From assembly GCA_019309045.1 (NCBI GenBank), contig JAFDGZ010000003.1, forward strand, positions 21,464 to 85,463: a stretch of 64,000 bases of DNA, written 5' to 3'. Made by a program: the position numbers and the translations under genes. Source of the stretch: Deltaproteobacteria bacterium. GTDB taxonomy: Bacteria; Desulfobacterota; Syntrophobacteria; BM002. Numbering within the stretch: the first letter of the stretch is position 1; every line of letters begins with the position of its first letter. The notes beneath the pieces are model-generated. The model was not told the DNA's origin, made no database searches, and saw only the letters and a program-made list of their open reading frames with translations. This document shows, piece by piece, positions 44,989 to 54,052 of the stretch.

Positions 44989-45894
44989 GTGGATCTGCAC
45001 ACTATTGTTCAGCTCCTGTTGAGCGGTCTGCTTCTAGGAGGAATATATGGCCTGGTTGCAGTGGGACTGGCCCTCTGTTTTGGCGTATTGGGCCTGCTCA
45101 ACCTGGCGCATGGAGCCTTCCTGATCCTGGCAGCTTTTCTCTACCAGACGCTAGCCATGTGGCCTGCTGCCACAGACTTGCTTTTTATGTGTGCTCTGCT
45201 GGTGCCGCTGCTAGTGGCAGGAATTGGCTGGGGTCTATTCCGCCTGTTTCTTTGTGGGCCCTTGCAACGGGCCACCGACGACTTGCTGACGCCGGCACTC
45301 CTTATCACTCTTGGTATGTCTTTGCTGGTGGAAAACTCTATAACCAGTATCTGGCAGGTGAATGCCGTGGGGTTGTCCAGCCACCTGCCCACTCTATACT
45401 GGCTGGGGCTTTACCTCCCGGGCAATCGGCTCCTTGTCCTCTTTGCCATGATACTGATTTCCATCCTCGTGCAATTGTGGCTGCAGCACACTGACATTGG
45501 CCGCTCTGTGAGAGCTCTGGCCCAGAATGCTACCGGTGCTACCCTCATGGGAATTTCTTTCAGCCGAGTTACCGGCATCGTCTTTGCCCTGGCCACGCTG
45601 CTGGCAGCCGTTGCAGGACTTTTCTACGTTTCCATCTTCACCATTACTGCAGACAGGGGACTCAGCCTGACACTTAAATCGCTTTTTCTTATCGTGGTAA
45701 GCGGCAGTGGCTCACTGATACGACCACTGGTTGGCGGTTTGCTGCTTGGCGTTCTCGAGACCATGCTGGCCAGTCCCTTCGGCTCTAACTGGGCAAGCAC
45801 TCTGTCCATCGTCATTCTGTTAGGATTGCTTTGCTGGCGTCCTCGAGGCATTTTCCTGAGGCACGGGTTTTCTGGTGTTGCTCACACAGATTGA
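44989..45894 (+). CDS. Liv-type ABC permease, LivH-like (system 2)
   Basis: A 301-residue permease with the LivH hallmarks VAVGLALCFGVLGLLNLAHGAFLIL, RSVRALAQNATGATLMGI (cytoplasmic loop) and LKSLFLIVVSGSGSLIRPLVGGLLLG. It starts with GTG after TAGGAG. The last 20 bases overlap the LivM-like gene. Confidence 0.9.
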   Translation: MDLHTIVQLLLSGLLLGGIYGLVAVGLALCFGVLGLLNLAHGAFLILAAFLYQTLAMWPAATDLLFMCALLVPLLVAGIGWGLFRLFLCGPLQRATDDLLTPALLITLGMSLLVENSITSIWQVNAVGLSSHLPTLYWLGLYLPGNRLLVLFAMILISILVQLWLQHTDIGRSVRALAQNATGATLMGISFSRVTGIVFALATLLAAVAGLFYVSIFTITADRGLSLTLKSLFLIVVSGSGSLIRPLVGGLLLGVLETMLASPFGSNWASTLSIVILLGLLCWRPRGIFLRHGFSGVAHTD

Positions 45895-46771
45895 TCAAGA
45901 AAAAACACTGCCAGTTCTGCTTGCCGGCCTGGTCTTTTTGCTGTTCGGCATCTCTTCTCTCCAGGGTGGCTACCTTCGCCTCTTTGCTGCCGGCCTGTTT
46001 CTCCACCTGAGCATGGCCTTGAGCTACGACATGGTTGGCGGACTTCTGGGATATCTGCATCTGGGACACGGGCTCTTCTTTGGCGGTGGCGCCTACGTGG
46101 CTGCCCTGGCCCTGCAACACAACCTGGGTATAGTGGCCGCTCTGGTCATGGGCGCCGTGTTGATGGCGCTTGCAGCCGTCCTGCTCAGTCTTCCCCTGTT
46201 CCGACTGGGGGGTGCTGTCTTTGCCCTGGCCACCCTGGGCCTGCTCTTTCTCGGCTACCATCTGGCTGCAAATGTGGTGTCACTCACAGGCGGCACTGCC
46301 GGATTGTCCCTACCGCCAAGTGCAGATACGCAGAAAACCTTCCTGGCCATCACTGCCCTGGCAGCTCTGGTTGTAGTGGGACACTGGCTTGTCAGCACTT
46401 CGAGTCTGGGGCTTAAATTGTCTGCTGTCCGGGAAAGTGAAGAGATGGCTGAATCCATAGGGATTAACAGTGGCAATATCAAGAAAAAGGCGCTGGTCCT
46501 CAGCGCCATTCCTGCTGCCATGGCGGGCTGCCTGCATGCCCGGCTGATTTCCTTTATTGTGCCTTCAGAAGTATTCAGCCTTGAACATTCTCTCGCTCCG
46601 GTTATCATGTGCCTTCTCATTAAACCGGGCACCACCTGGGGGCCCTTTCTGGGCGCTGTTGTCCTCACCTGTGTCCAGGAACTCTTCTGGACCACTATGC
46701 CCAACTTCCAGTCGGCCCTTTACGGTCTGCTTCTCATCGGCCTTGGGGTAGCTCAGACAAGACGCCGATAG
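45875..46771 (+). CDS. Liv-type ABC permease, LivM-like (system 2)
   Basis: A 298-residue polytopic protein with LSYDMVGGLLGYLHLGHGLFFGGGAY, PLFRLGGAVFALATLGLLF, TGGTAGLSLP and the loop KLSAVRESEEMAESIGI. Codon 1 is GTG inside the end of the LivH-like gene. Hydrophobicity and motifs are full length, so it is not a pseudogene. No livG or livF follows; the next gene is on the other strand. Confidence 0.88.
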   Translation: MLLTQIDQEKTLPVLLAGLVFLLFGISSLQGGYLRLFAAGLFLHLSMALSYDMVGGLLGYLHLGHGLFFGGGAYVAALALQHNLGIVAALVMGAVLMALAAVLLSLPLFRLGGAVFALATLGLLFLGYHLAANVVSLTGGTAGLSLPPSADTQKTFLAITALAALVVVGHWLVSTSSLGLKLSAVRESEEMAESIGINSGNIKKKALVLSAIPAAMAGCLHARLISFIVPSEVFSLEHSLAPVIMCLLIKPGTTWGPFLGAVVLTCVQELFWTTMPNFQSALYGLLLIGLGVAQTRRR

Positions 46772-46887
46772 TCCAAGTACTGTGAACACAGAGCTCAGGG
46801 GCTGATGGAATCACGGCCAGCTGGCGCTTCCAGGGGGAACCGGGAGAGTGGGCAAACTGGACTCAATCGTATCCCCAGTGTTGCCAG

Positions 46888-47340
46888 CTATTCCAGGACA
46901 GAGTCTACCTCATTGTAATGCTGCGAAAAGGTTGAAGCAGCTCCCTTGAAGATGTTTGTCCTGGTAAAGACGTAGTCTGCAATTTGCAAACGAGTTTCCT
47001 TGTCCAGATTGTTGAATATGCTTTGCATCTCTGCCAACGAAGCACATTCTTCCAGGGCTTGCCAGGCTTCTTCTACAGTGGCGAATCTCTGCTGTTCTAC
47101 GCTGGGGCTGGCCTCGTACCTGGCAAACAGATCTACTGCCTGGCGCTCCAGGTCATCGATTCTTTGCTTCAGTTCTTCTGCCTCCTGCAGCAGCTCTTCC
47201 ATTGAGCTGCACTCTGCACTCAAATGGACAAATCCTCGAGAATCAGCCGGATAACATCTGGCCACAAAGCAAACCGTTGGCAGCGCCTGCTCTTCAGTCG
47301 AATCATCTTTGACATCCAAAAGAATTTCATTCTTTGCCAT
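46888..47340 (-). CDS. Hypothetical coiled-coil protein
   Basis: The 150-residue protein from the Met at 47340 has a short N-terminal globular part with two cysteines (TVCFVARCYP). A heptad-like helix follows (MEELLQEAEELKQRIDDLER), then an acidic helical C-terminus. I recognise no family. The longer frame to 47538 has a non-protein-like N-terminus. It is divergent from the gene at 47.5 kb. Confidence 0.55.
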   Translation of the reverse strand: MAKNEILLDVKDDSTEEQALPTVCFVARCYPADSRGFVHLSAECSSMEELLQEAEELKQRIDDLERQAVDLFARYEASPSVEQQRFATVEEAWQALEECASLAEMQSIFNNLDKETRLQIADYVFTRTNIFKGAASTFSQHYNEVDSVLE

Positions 47341-47514
47341 GTTGACACCACTACCTTTCTCCATATCAATAAAGTTGCAAGGGTACAACCAGTTCCTTGC
47401 CACCCGGTGCAAACAGTTCAAAGGTGTGCCAGGGACCGCGTTGACACTCTGCCGCCGGTGTCGTACCCTAGCCTGGTACTGGAACCCTAGCCCGCTCTGG
47501 TGCGAAGAAATGAG

Positions 47515-48219
47515 ATGAAGCGGATTTTCCTTTATCAACAGTGGCTACACCAGAGGCTCGAAGAGTTCGTTCGTTCGCCACGGCCAACACAATTGCGGGG
47601 GCGTACGGTGGCCATGTCTGCACGCCACTATGCGGCTGCCCTGATGCAGGCTTACCTCGGCAGGGCTTCCATGTCCTGGATTGCCGAACAGACTGGCATA
47701 ACCGTGAATGATCTGAGAGAATGGCGTCGTCAGCCTGAATTCCTCCTGGTGATGGACTGGAGTAAAGCCGTTTTTGCCAGGGCTGCCGAAGAAGTACTCA
47801 TTCTGAACGATTTTCAGATTCCCCAATACCATGACATTGCCGCAGAACTGTCTCTGCTCGAGGACTCTCTCCGGGTAACATTCCGGGTTCCAGTGTATTA
47901 TCGCTTCAGGAAAACCGGCCAGCGCCTCATCAGCCGTCATCAGAACAAGATTCCCCTTGAAACCTATGATCTGAGAATTTTCAAGCGGCTGTTCCTCTTC
48001 TTCCTGGCCCTTGAGTTCCACTGGCCCAGCCCTGCTGGAAAACGCATCCAGGAAGACTTCCTCCCTTTCGCCCGAGAGGTGGTCTGGCCTCTCCTGGACC
48101 AGCGATTCTGGGTGGAACCGGCTCTGCAGGCGGTGCAGGAAACAGTGCCGCTCACTCAGATTCGCCTGGTTCTGGCTACAGAGCTGCAAAGAGCTTTTCG
48201 GAGACTCATTGATCAGTGA
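47515..48219 (+). CDS. Hypothetical protein with a helix-turn-helix-like segment
   Basis: A 234-residue protein rich in Arg and aromatic residues. The segment YLGRASMSWIAEQTGITVND then LREWRRQPEF (about residues 45-75) looks like a resolvase-type helix-turn-helix. The rest is helical, with LFLFFLALEFHWPS in the middle. No named family is recognised. A GTG at 47500 in the same frame is an alternative start. It precedes the cPGS-like gene on the same strand by about 145 bases. Confidence 0.6.
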   Translation: MKRIFLYQQWLHQRLEEFVRSPRPTQLRGRTVAMSARHYAAALMQAYLGRASMSWIAEQTGITVNDLREWRRQPEFLLVMDWSKAVFARAAEEVLILNDFQIPQYHDIAAELSLLEDSLRVTFRVPVYYRFRKTGQRLISRHQNKIPLETYDLRIFKRLFLFFLALEFHWPSPAGKRIQEDFLPFAREVVWPLLDQRFWVEPALQAVQETVPLTQIRLVLATELQRAFRRLIDQ

Positions 48220-48364
48220 GCAGCATCCTGCTCACCGCGACATTCTTCTTCATCAAGATAGGACTTGCAGCGATTTCAGTCAATGACATGAAGATCCCTG
48301 TAGTATGATCCATCAATACAAAAGAATTCATAGACACCTCGAGGCAGAAAGGCTGGATCCTGAG

Positions 48365-49747
48365 ATGAACGTGAGCTCTGCAAAAAAGAAAATAGTCATA
48401 ATGGGGGCAGGCGGCCGGGATTTTCACAACTTCAATATGCTCTATCGCAGCGATCCCACTGTCCGAGTAGTTGCTTTTACCGCAGCACAGATTCCTGGGA
48501 TCGAGGAAAAGGTATATCCTCCCTCGTTGGCCGGTCCCCATTATCCTGATGGCATTCCCATAGTGCCCGAAAAATTATTGCCGCAATTAATTCGCGAGCA
48601 GCTAGTAGATCAGGTAGTCTTTGCTTACAGTGATATCTCCCACGAACTGCTGGGACACCATGCCTCCATTTCACTGGCGGCAGGTGCTGACTTTGTACTC
48701 CTCGGACCGCAGAGCACCATGTTAGAGACGCCCTTGCCGGTAATTTCCGTGTGTGCCGTCCGCACTGGCTGCGGCAAGAGTCAGCTGACCAGACATCTCT
48801 GCGATCTTCTCCGGCAAAGGCATATCACCACGGTGGTTATCCGGCACCCAATGGCTTACGGAGACCTTGGTCGTCAGCGTATTCAACGGTTCGCCTGCCG
48901 GGCAGACCTGGACAGAGAAGCCTGTACCATCGAGGAACGTGAAGAGTATGAACCTCTCATTGCTCGAAATGCCGTGGTGTTTGCTGGTGTGGATTATGGA
49001 GAGATATTGACAGAAGTCGAGCGGGAACAACCTCGAGTCATTCTCTGGGATGGGGGCAACAATGACTTCCCCTTCATTCGACCGGACCTGGAAATGGTTG
49101 TGCTCGATCCCTTCAGACCTGGACACGGAATGCTCTATCATCCAGGAGAGACCAATTTACGCAGGGCTCATGTCTTGATAGTCAACAAGGTGAACAGTGC
49201 CCCTCGCCACTCGATTGAACGGGTCCTGGAAATAGTCCGGCAAGTCAACCCCACGGCCAGGCTGCTGCAAACTGCTTCAACATATGAGGTGGACCGCCCA
49301 GAGGCTCTTCAGGGCAAAAGAGTAGTGGTGGTGGAAGATGGTCCTACCCTTACTCATGGTGAAATGCCTTACGGCATCGGCTATCTTGCAGCCCTTGAGC
49401 TCGGAGCGGCCGAGATCGTTGATCCAAAGCCTTACGCCCAGGGAACCCTGCGAAAGACTTATTCTGACTATCCTCATATAGCGAAGCTGCTGCCTGCCAT
49501 GGGATATGGCGAGGAGCAGATGGCAGACCTGGAAGCAACTATAAACTTCACACCAGCAGATGTAATACTGGTAGCCACGCCAGTAGACCTTGCAAAAATC
49601 CTTACTTTGAATAAAGAATGCCTCAGGCTGACCTATGACATAGCGCCTGTGGGCGAGCCAACCATTGCCCAGATTCTCGATGAATTCCTCCAGGAGAATG
49701 GCATAAGAACGGGGCAGTATGGTTCATCTGGTTGCCTCAATTTTTAG
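48365..49747 (+). CDS. Cyclic 2,3-diphosphoglycerate synthetase homologue
   Basis: The 460-residue protein from the Met at 48365 opens with KIVIMGAGGRDFHNFNMLYR, characteristic of the cPGS family. It then has VCAVRTGCGKSQLTRHLCDLL (P-loop, about residue 130), ILWDGGNNDFPFIRPDL and MVVLDPFRPGH. In methanogens this enzyme closes 2,3-diphosphoglycerate into a thermoprotectant ring using ATP. Bacterial homologues are widespread and their reaction is not settled. The in-frame ATG at 48305 is an alternative start. It lies upstream of rpoH but about 130 bases separate the two. Confidence 0.85.
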   Translation: MNVSSAKKKIVIMGAGGRDFHNFNMLYRSDPTVRVVAFTAAQIPGIEEKVYPPSLAGPHYPDGIPIVPEKLLPQLIREQLVDQVVFAYSDISHELLGHHASISLAAGADFVLLGPQSTMLETPLPVISVCAVRTGCGKSQLTRHLCDLLRQRHITTVVIRHPMAYGDLGRQRIQRFACRADLDREACTIEEREEYEPLIARNAVVFAGVDYGEILTEVEREQPRVILWDGGNNDFPFIRPDLEMVVLDPFRPGHGMLYHPGETNLRRAHVLIVNKVNSAPRHSIERVLEIVRQVNPTARLLQTASTYEVDRPEALQGKRVVVVEDGPTLTHGEMPYGIGYLAALELGAAEIVDPKPYAQGTLRKTYSDYPHIAKLLPAMGYGEEQMADLEATINFTPADVILVATPVDLAKILTLNKECLRLTYDIAPVGEPTIAQILDEFLQENGIRTGQYGSSGCLNF

Positions 49748-49767
49748 AAGCAGCTTTTTCCCATGGG

Positions 49768-49796
49768 TTGACACTTGCTTACTACTGGGGTAGCTT
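49768..49796 (+). promoter_or_regulatory. Candidate promoter upstream of rpoH
   Basis: TTGACA (49768-49773), 17 bases, then TAGCTT (49791-49796), which is a weak -10. It lies about 80 bases before the rpoH ATG. Confidence 0.35.
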
Positions 49797-49875
49797 AAAA
49801 TATCGCGTGGTGCAAATACCTTCCTGTGATGACTCACCGAGGGATTGGCTGCAGCTATAAGGACTTCCGACATCA

Positions 49876-50853
49876 ATGGCAAAGAAAAAAAAGGCAAAAG
49901 AGACAGGCGAAAGAGTGCTGGAACCGGGAGCAGATTTCGACTTTTCTCCTGAGACGGATACAGCGCCCCTCTCCTCGTACTCCACCGACTCCCTTGTCCC
50001 CTATGATCCTCTCAAGCACTATCTCATGGAAATCAAGAGGTATCCTCTTCTCAGCCGAGAGGAGGAGCAGCGACTCGCTATCCGCTACAGAGAAAAGGGG
50101 GATCTCGATGCTGCCTACAGACTCATTACTTCAAACTTGCGTCTGGTAGTAAAGATCGCTCTCAGTTTCCAGCGCCACTGGATGCGCAATCTCATGGATC
50201 TCATTCAAGAAGGCAATATCGGCCTCATGCAGGCGGTCAAGAAGTTTGATCCGTACCGAGGCTACAAGCTCTCCTACTATGCCTCTTTTTGGATAAAGGC
50301 CTATATCATTAAATTCATAATGGACAACTGGAAGCTGGTAAAAATAGGGACAACCCAGGCGCAGCGAAAACTCTTCTTTAATCTGCGCAAGGAAAAGGAT
50401 CGCCTCCTTTCAATGGGGTTCGAGCCTGGACCAAAACTGCTCGCTGAACGCTTGAATGTCAAAGAGTCGGAAGTAGTTGAAATGGATCAGCGCCTGGGCA
50501 GCTGGGAGGTATCTCTGGACGCTCCCATCAAGGAGGATTCGGAAACCGACCAGCAGTCGTTCCTGCCCTCCGAAGAAGTGGCAGTTGATGAACAACTGGC
50601 GGAATTCGAGAGAAAAGAAATTCTTCGGGAAAAACTGGCCGAATTCAGGAAAAGTCTACCGGAAAAAGAGCGCTTCATTTTCGATAACCGCTTGCTTTCC
50701 GACGAACCCCTCACTTTACAGGAGATCGGTGACCGCTATGGTATAAGCCGTGAGAGGGTACGGCAGATACAGAGTCGGATAATCAAGAACATAAAAACTT
50801 ATCTCCAGGAAGAAATAGACAATATAGACGATCTCTACTCAGAGGTCTTATAA
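49876..50853 (+). CDS. rpoH: RNA polymerase sigma-32 (heat shock) factor
   Basis: A 325-residue group 3 sigma factor. Region 2 contains LITSNLRLVVKIAL, NLMDLIQEGNIGLMQAVKKFDPYRGYKLSYYASFWIKA. The RpoH box follows as TQAQRKLFFNLRKEKDRL. Region 4 ends in LTLQEIGDRYGISRERVRQIQ. An acidic N-terminal 40 residues precede region 1.2. It should direct chaperone and protease genes after heat shock. It converges with hflKC, whose products modulate the FtsH protease that in E. coli degrades sigma-32. Confidence 0.95.
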   Translation: MAKKKKAKETGERVLEPGADFDFSPETDTAPLSSYSTDSLVPYDPLKHYLMEIKRYPLLSREEEQRLAIRYREKGDLDAAYRLITSNLRLVVKIALSFQRHWMRNLMDLIQEGNIGLMQAVKKFDPYRGYKLSYYASFWIKAYIIKFIMDNWKLVKIGTTQAQRKLFFNLRKEKDRLLSMGFEPGPKLLAERLNVKESEVVEMDQRLGSWEVSLDAPIKEDSETDQQSFLPSEEVAVDEQLAEFERKEILREKLAEFRKSLPEKERFIFDNRLLSDEPLTLQEIGDRYGISRERVRQIQSRIIKNIKTYLQEEIDNIDDLYSEVL

Positions 50854-50918
50854 GGCAGCAGCCAGCTCAGGATGAATGCTGGCATTCATAACGTCCGCAC
50901 CCTGAGCGGCGAGAGCAC

Positions 50919-50964
50919 AAAAAAAGCCCCCAGCGATGTATTCCCGCACAACACCGTTAGGGGC
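50919..50964 (-). terminator. Terminator downstream of hflKC
   Basis: On the minus strand GCCCCTAACG (50964-50955) pairs with CGCTGGGGGC (50935-50926), one mismatch, followed by seven T (50925-50919). It faces the hflC end. On the plus strand the same stem has no U-tract, so rpoH may end elsewhere. Confidence 0.7.
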
Positions 50965-51056
50965 ACCACGGTAGGAACCGCGCAGACCTTATTTCATAAT
51001 ACACAAATTTTCAGGGAGCGCAATACGAATTTTTCTTATTTTTGGCATTTTTTTAC

Positions 51057-52001
51057 CTATTGCGGCATTTCCTTGATGTACTTATAAAAATCGCTGTCAG
51101 TAGTCAAAATCAACCTGGTATTTTTTGAGGAACCGCTGCGATAGAGCTCCAGAGTCTTTGAATAGGAATAGAATTCAGGGTCCTTATTGTAGACTTCACC
51201 ATATATTTTGGTGGCCTCAGCATCCGCCTTGCCGCGAACTTCCTGGGCCTTCCTGTAGGCTTCCGATGAAATTCTCTTCAGCTCTTTCTGCATCTCGCCT
51301 TTGATGCGGGCGGCCTCGCCTTCTCCTTCAGACCTATATCTTGCAGCTATTCGTCTTCTTTCGGAGATCATTCTGTCGTACACTTTTTTCAAGACGCTTT
51401 CTACATAGTTGATCCTTTTTATACGAACATCAATGAGTTCAATGCCAAATTCAGGGGTGAGCTTGGCCGCAGCCGTACGCATCTGCCTCATGAGTACTTC
51501 CCGTCCTACACCGGCCTTCCCTGCCTCTCTGGCCATTTCACTGCCTGGAATGCCACTGGTCTTCTCCACAGTCTCCCACCCTTCACTGCGAATCAAGTCG
51601 ATGAGATTGTTGTCAGAAACCGTATCCCTGACCACCGAATCAATAATGCCGTCCAGGCGTGATAAGGCAGTGGTCCTGTCTCTAACCCGGGTCAGAAAGA
51701 GTAGCGGGTCTGCAATTCTCCAGCGCGCCGTGGTGTCTACCCAGATAAGCTTCTTGTCTTTGGTTGGAATCTGGTTCGGACTGCCGTCCCATTTGAGGAT
51801 GCGCTTTTCAAACCTGTTTATTTTCTGCACAAAAGGCATTTTCCAGTGAAGCCCGGCCTGGGTTATGGGCTTTGCCACCGGCTTGCCAAACTGGGTAATG
51901 ACAGCCTGTTCGCCTTCGTTCAAGACATAAAACGAGCTGGCTGCAACAACGGCAACCACGACCACCAGGGCGAGCACTATTTGAAGTCCTTTGCCTTTCA
52001 T
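51057..52001 (-). CDS. hflC: HflC, SPFH-domain modulator of FtsH
   Basis: A 314-residue protein with an N-terminal membrane anchor (LQIVLALVVVVAVVAASSFYVL) followed by the prohibitin-like SPFH domain. Landmarks are NEGEQAVITQFGKPVA, GLHWKMPFVQKI, DTTARWRI, and GIELIDVRIKRINYVESVLKKVYDRMISERRRIA with the coiled coil typical of HflC. With HflK it forms a periplasmic cage around FtsH. Its ATG overlaps the hflK stop (ATGA). Confidence 0.95.
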   Translation of the reverse strand: MKGKGLQIVLALVVVVAVVAASSFYVLNEGEQAVITQFGKPVAKPITQAGLHWKMPFVQKINRFEKRILKWDGSPNQIPTKDKKLIWVDTTARWRIADPLLFLTRVRDRTTALSRLDGIIDSVVRDTVSDNNLIDLIRSEGWETVEKTSGIPGSEMAREAGKAGVGREVLMRQMRTAAAKLTPEFGIELIDVRIKRINYVESVLKKVYDRMISERRRIAARYRSEGEGEAARIKGEMQKELKRISSEAYRKAQEVRGKADAEATKIYGEVYNKDPEFYSYSKTLELYRSGSSKNTRLILTTDSDFYKYIKEMPQ

Positions 52002-53041
52002 TGTCCGGTGCCTCGTGCTTTCTTCAGATCAAGAAGCGGAATCAACCCTTTCTGCTCGGCATCTATCACGTAAATCTCTTCCACATTATTGAGAAAATCT
52101 TCCATAGCCTCCAGGTAGAGCCGTCGTTTGGTAACGTCCTCCGCCTGGCGGTACTGTTTGAGAACCGCCAGGAAACGCTCGGCTTCACCTTTTGCTCTGT
52201 TAACTCTAGCCACACCATATCCTTCGGCTTCAGAAATCATCTGCTGGGCATTTCCTTTTGCCTTGGGAATTTCTCTGTTGTAGGCAGCCTGCGCCTGATT
52301 GATTTTCGACTCTCTCTCCTGCTCTGCCTCGTTCACCTCATTGAAAGCAGGTTTCACTGATTCAGGAGGTGTGACATTTTGCAGCTTCACGTTTACCACC
52401 TGAATTCCCGTCTTATAACTGTTGAGGACTTTCTGCATCTCTGCCTTGGCCTCGGCAGCAATCTCCGGGCGGCCTACAGTGAGAACAAAATCAAAGGAAC
52501 GGTTGCCCACAACCTGCCGCATGACTGATTCTGAGACGTCCCTGATGGCGCTCGGCACATCCCTGACCTCAAAGAGATAGTCGGTGGGCTGCTGAATCTT
52601 GTACTGCACTGTCCACTGGACGTCCACCACGTTCAGATCACCACTGAGCATGAGAGATTCGTGCTCGAATCCCTTCTGGACGAAGCGGGTCCGAACTCCA
52701 GCCTCAGCAGTACGGTAGCCGAACTCGGTCTGGAAATTTCGGCCGGTTTTGACCTTGCGCACCATCTCCACCCCAAAAGGCAGCTTGAAATGCAAACCAG
52801 GGCCGGTGGTGCGGACCACTTTGCCAAATCGCAAGATAACTGCACTCTCCTCCGCAGCAACAGTATAGAAGCTGGTATAGCCAACGCCAATTATCACCGC
52901 CAGTAACATGATCAAGCCCACAGATAGACCTTTCGGGCCTCTGAAGCGAAACTGCTGCCTGAACCGTTGAAATACTTCCTCGAAATCGCGGATGCCACTA
53001 GGCCCTCTCTTGGGAGGACCCTGCCAATCCATAGGGCTCAT
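51998..53041 (-). CDS. hflK: HflK, SPFH-domain modulator of FtsH
   Basis: A 347-residue partner of HflC. It has a Gly/Pro-rich cytoplasmic N-terminus (DWQGPPKRGPSG), a membrane helix (LSVGLIMLLAVIIGVGYTSFY), then EESAVILRFGKVVRTTGPGLHFKLPF and VVNVKLQNVTPPESVKPAFNEVNEAEQERE in the SPFH and coiled-coil parts. Length and order are typical. It is first in the hflKC unit. Confidence 0.95.
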   Translation of the reverse strand: MSPMDWQGPPKRGPSGIRDFEEVFQRFRQQFRFRGPKGLSVGLIMLLAVIIGVGYTSFYTVAAEESAVILRFGKVVRTTGPGLHFKLPFGVEMVRKVKTGRNFQTEFGYRTAEAGVRTRFVQKGFEHESLMLSGDLNVVDVQWTVQYKIQQPTDYLFEVRDVPSAIRDVSESVMRQVVGNRSFDFVLTVGRPEIAAEAKAEMQKVLNSYKTGIQVVNVKLQNVTPPESVKPAFNEVNEAEQERESKINQAQAAYNREIPKAKGNAQQMISEAEGYGVARVNRAKGEAERFLAVLKQYRQAEDVTKRRLYLEAMEDFLNNVEEIYVIDAEQKGLIPLLDLKKARGTGQ

Positions 53042-53238
53042 AATGTTCCTTCGTAGGCTGCCTGTTCAAGCCGGATCAAGTATGTGAATTATGTGGGCTA
53101 TTGCTCGCCCCCAAAAGGTTCGGGCAAATGCCGTGGTCTGCTTCAATGATAATACTATATTCTAAGTATTGTTTCGGCCGTTGGCAATGCTTCACCATGT
53201 TTGTCGTCCTGCCGAACTGCAGACCGGAGAAATCTCTC

Positions 53239-53475
53239 TTACTTGCGAAAGCGTTCTTCCTCTGCCCTTTTCTGGCGGAGATGGGCCATGAGATAGGCAA
53301 GCCCCACAAAAAAAAGGGCAAAAAACCCCACCGCCACAACTCCACCTCCTGGATAAAAAAGCTTGACCACCAGGTAAGCGAAGAGGATGCCGAGACCAAC
53401 TCGCATCAAGAAAATCGACCCAGATCCCATGCTGCTGCCTGTGTTCTGCCGTGCGTTCATCTCTTCAGATCGCAC
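53239..53475 (-). CDS. Small two-helix membrane protein upstream of hflK
   Basis: The 78-residue protein has a short Asn/Ser-rich start, then two hydrophobic helices (IFLMRVGLGILFAYLVVKLFY and VVAVGFFALFFVGLAYLMAHL) separated by PGGG, and a basic/acidic tail (RQKRAEEERFRK). A GTG at 53475 or an ATG at 53460 could start it; neither has a well-spaced ribosome site. It lies 200 bases before hflK on the same strand. I recognise no family. A link to HflKC is only suggested by position. Confidence 0.6.
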   Translation of the reverse strand: MRSEEMNARQNTGSSMGSGSIFLMRVGLGILFAYLVVKLFYPGGGVVAVGFFALFFVGLAYLMAHLRQKRAEEERFRK

Positions 53476-54052
53476 TGCCGTACAGTAATCATCAAGATGC
53501 TAAGCCTAGCATCTTTATTCTAGTGGCGCAACCGCCAGGGCAGTTCAAAACTTCTGGCTGATGAGACTGTAAAAATAGGCTAAAGGTAATTTTTTTGAGT
53601 TGGTGTCAATAAGACTTTTCGTGATTTTTGAAAAAAGAAATAATCATGGTGTGGTCATGACCTCTAGGATGCTTTTCAGAGCAAAATGAGAGCAAGGCGT
53701 AAATGGTCACCTAGAAAAGAGAGATCCACGATTGGCATAGGCAGGCTTGCAGCCTTCGGCTGCCGACTTGTTGCCAGGATGGCGATTGCTACTGCTGTCA
53801 GGCTCTCTCTTGTACGGCTGGCAGATTATAACAGGCACAGCTAGCGTTGGGGGCGGCAGGTACTTCCGAAAATTAAGAGTGTTGATTCAGAGATAAGAAA
53901 AGCCTCTTATAAAATATCTTCACACTGAATTTCTAGAAGAACCAGTTGATCCAACTCTTCCCAAGGAACCTGGGTACTGGCTGGCAACCTCCCATGATGG
54001 TTTGCAGGAGCTCGGTGAATTGACCTCGGCCCACAGTGATCTTGCAACTCCT
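53476..54052. other. Intergenic stretch with one strong hairpin
   Basis: 577 bases without a recognisable gene. AAGATGCTA/TAGCATCTT (53494-53515, nine pairs, four-base loop) forms a perfect hairpin followed on the plus strand by TATTCTAG, which is a weak terminator at best. The remainder has AT-rich and GC-rich patches but no open frame with protein-like composition. Confidence 0.45.
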
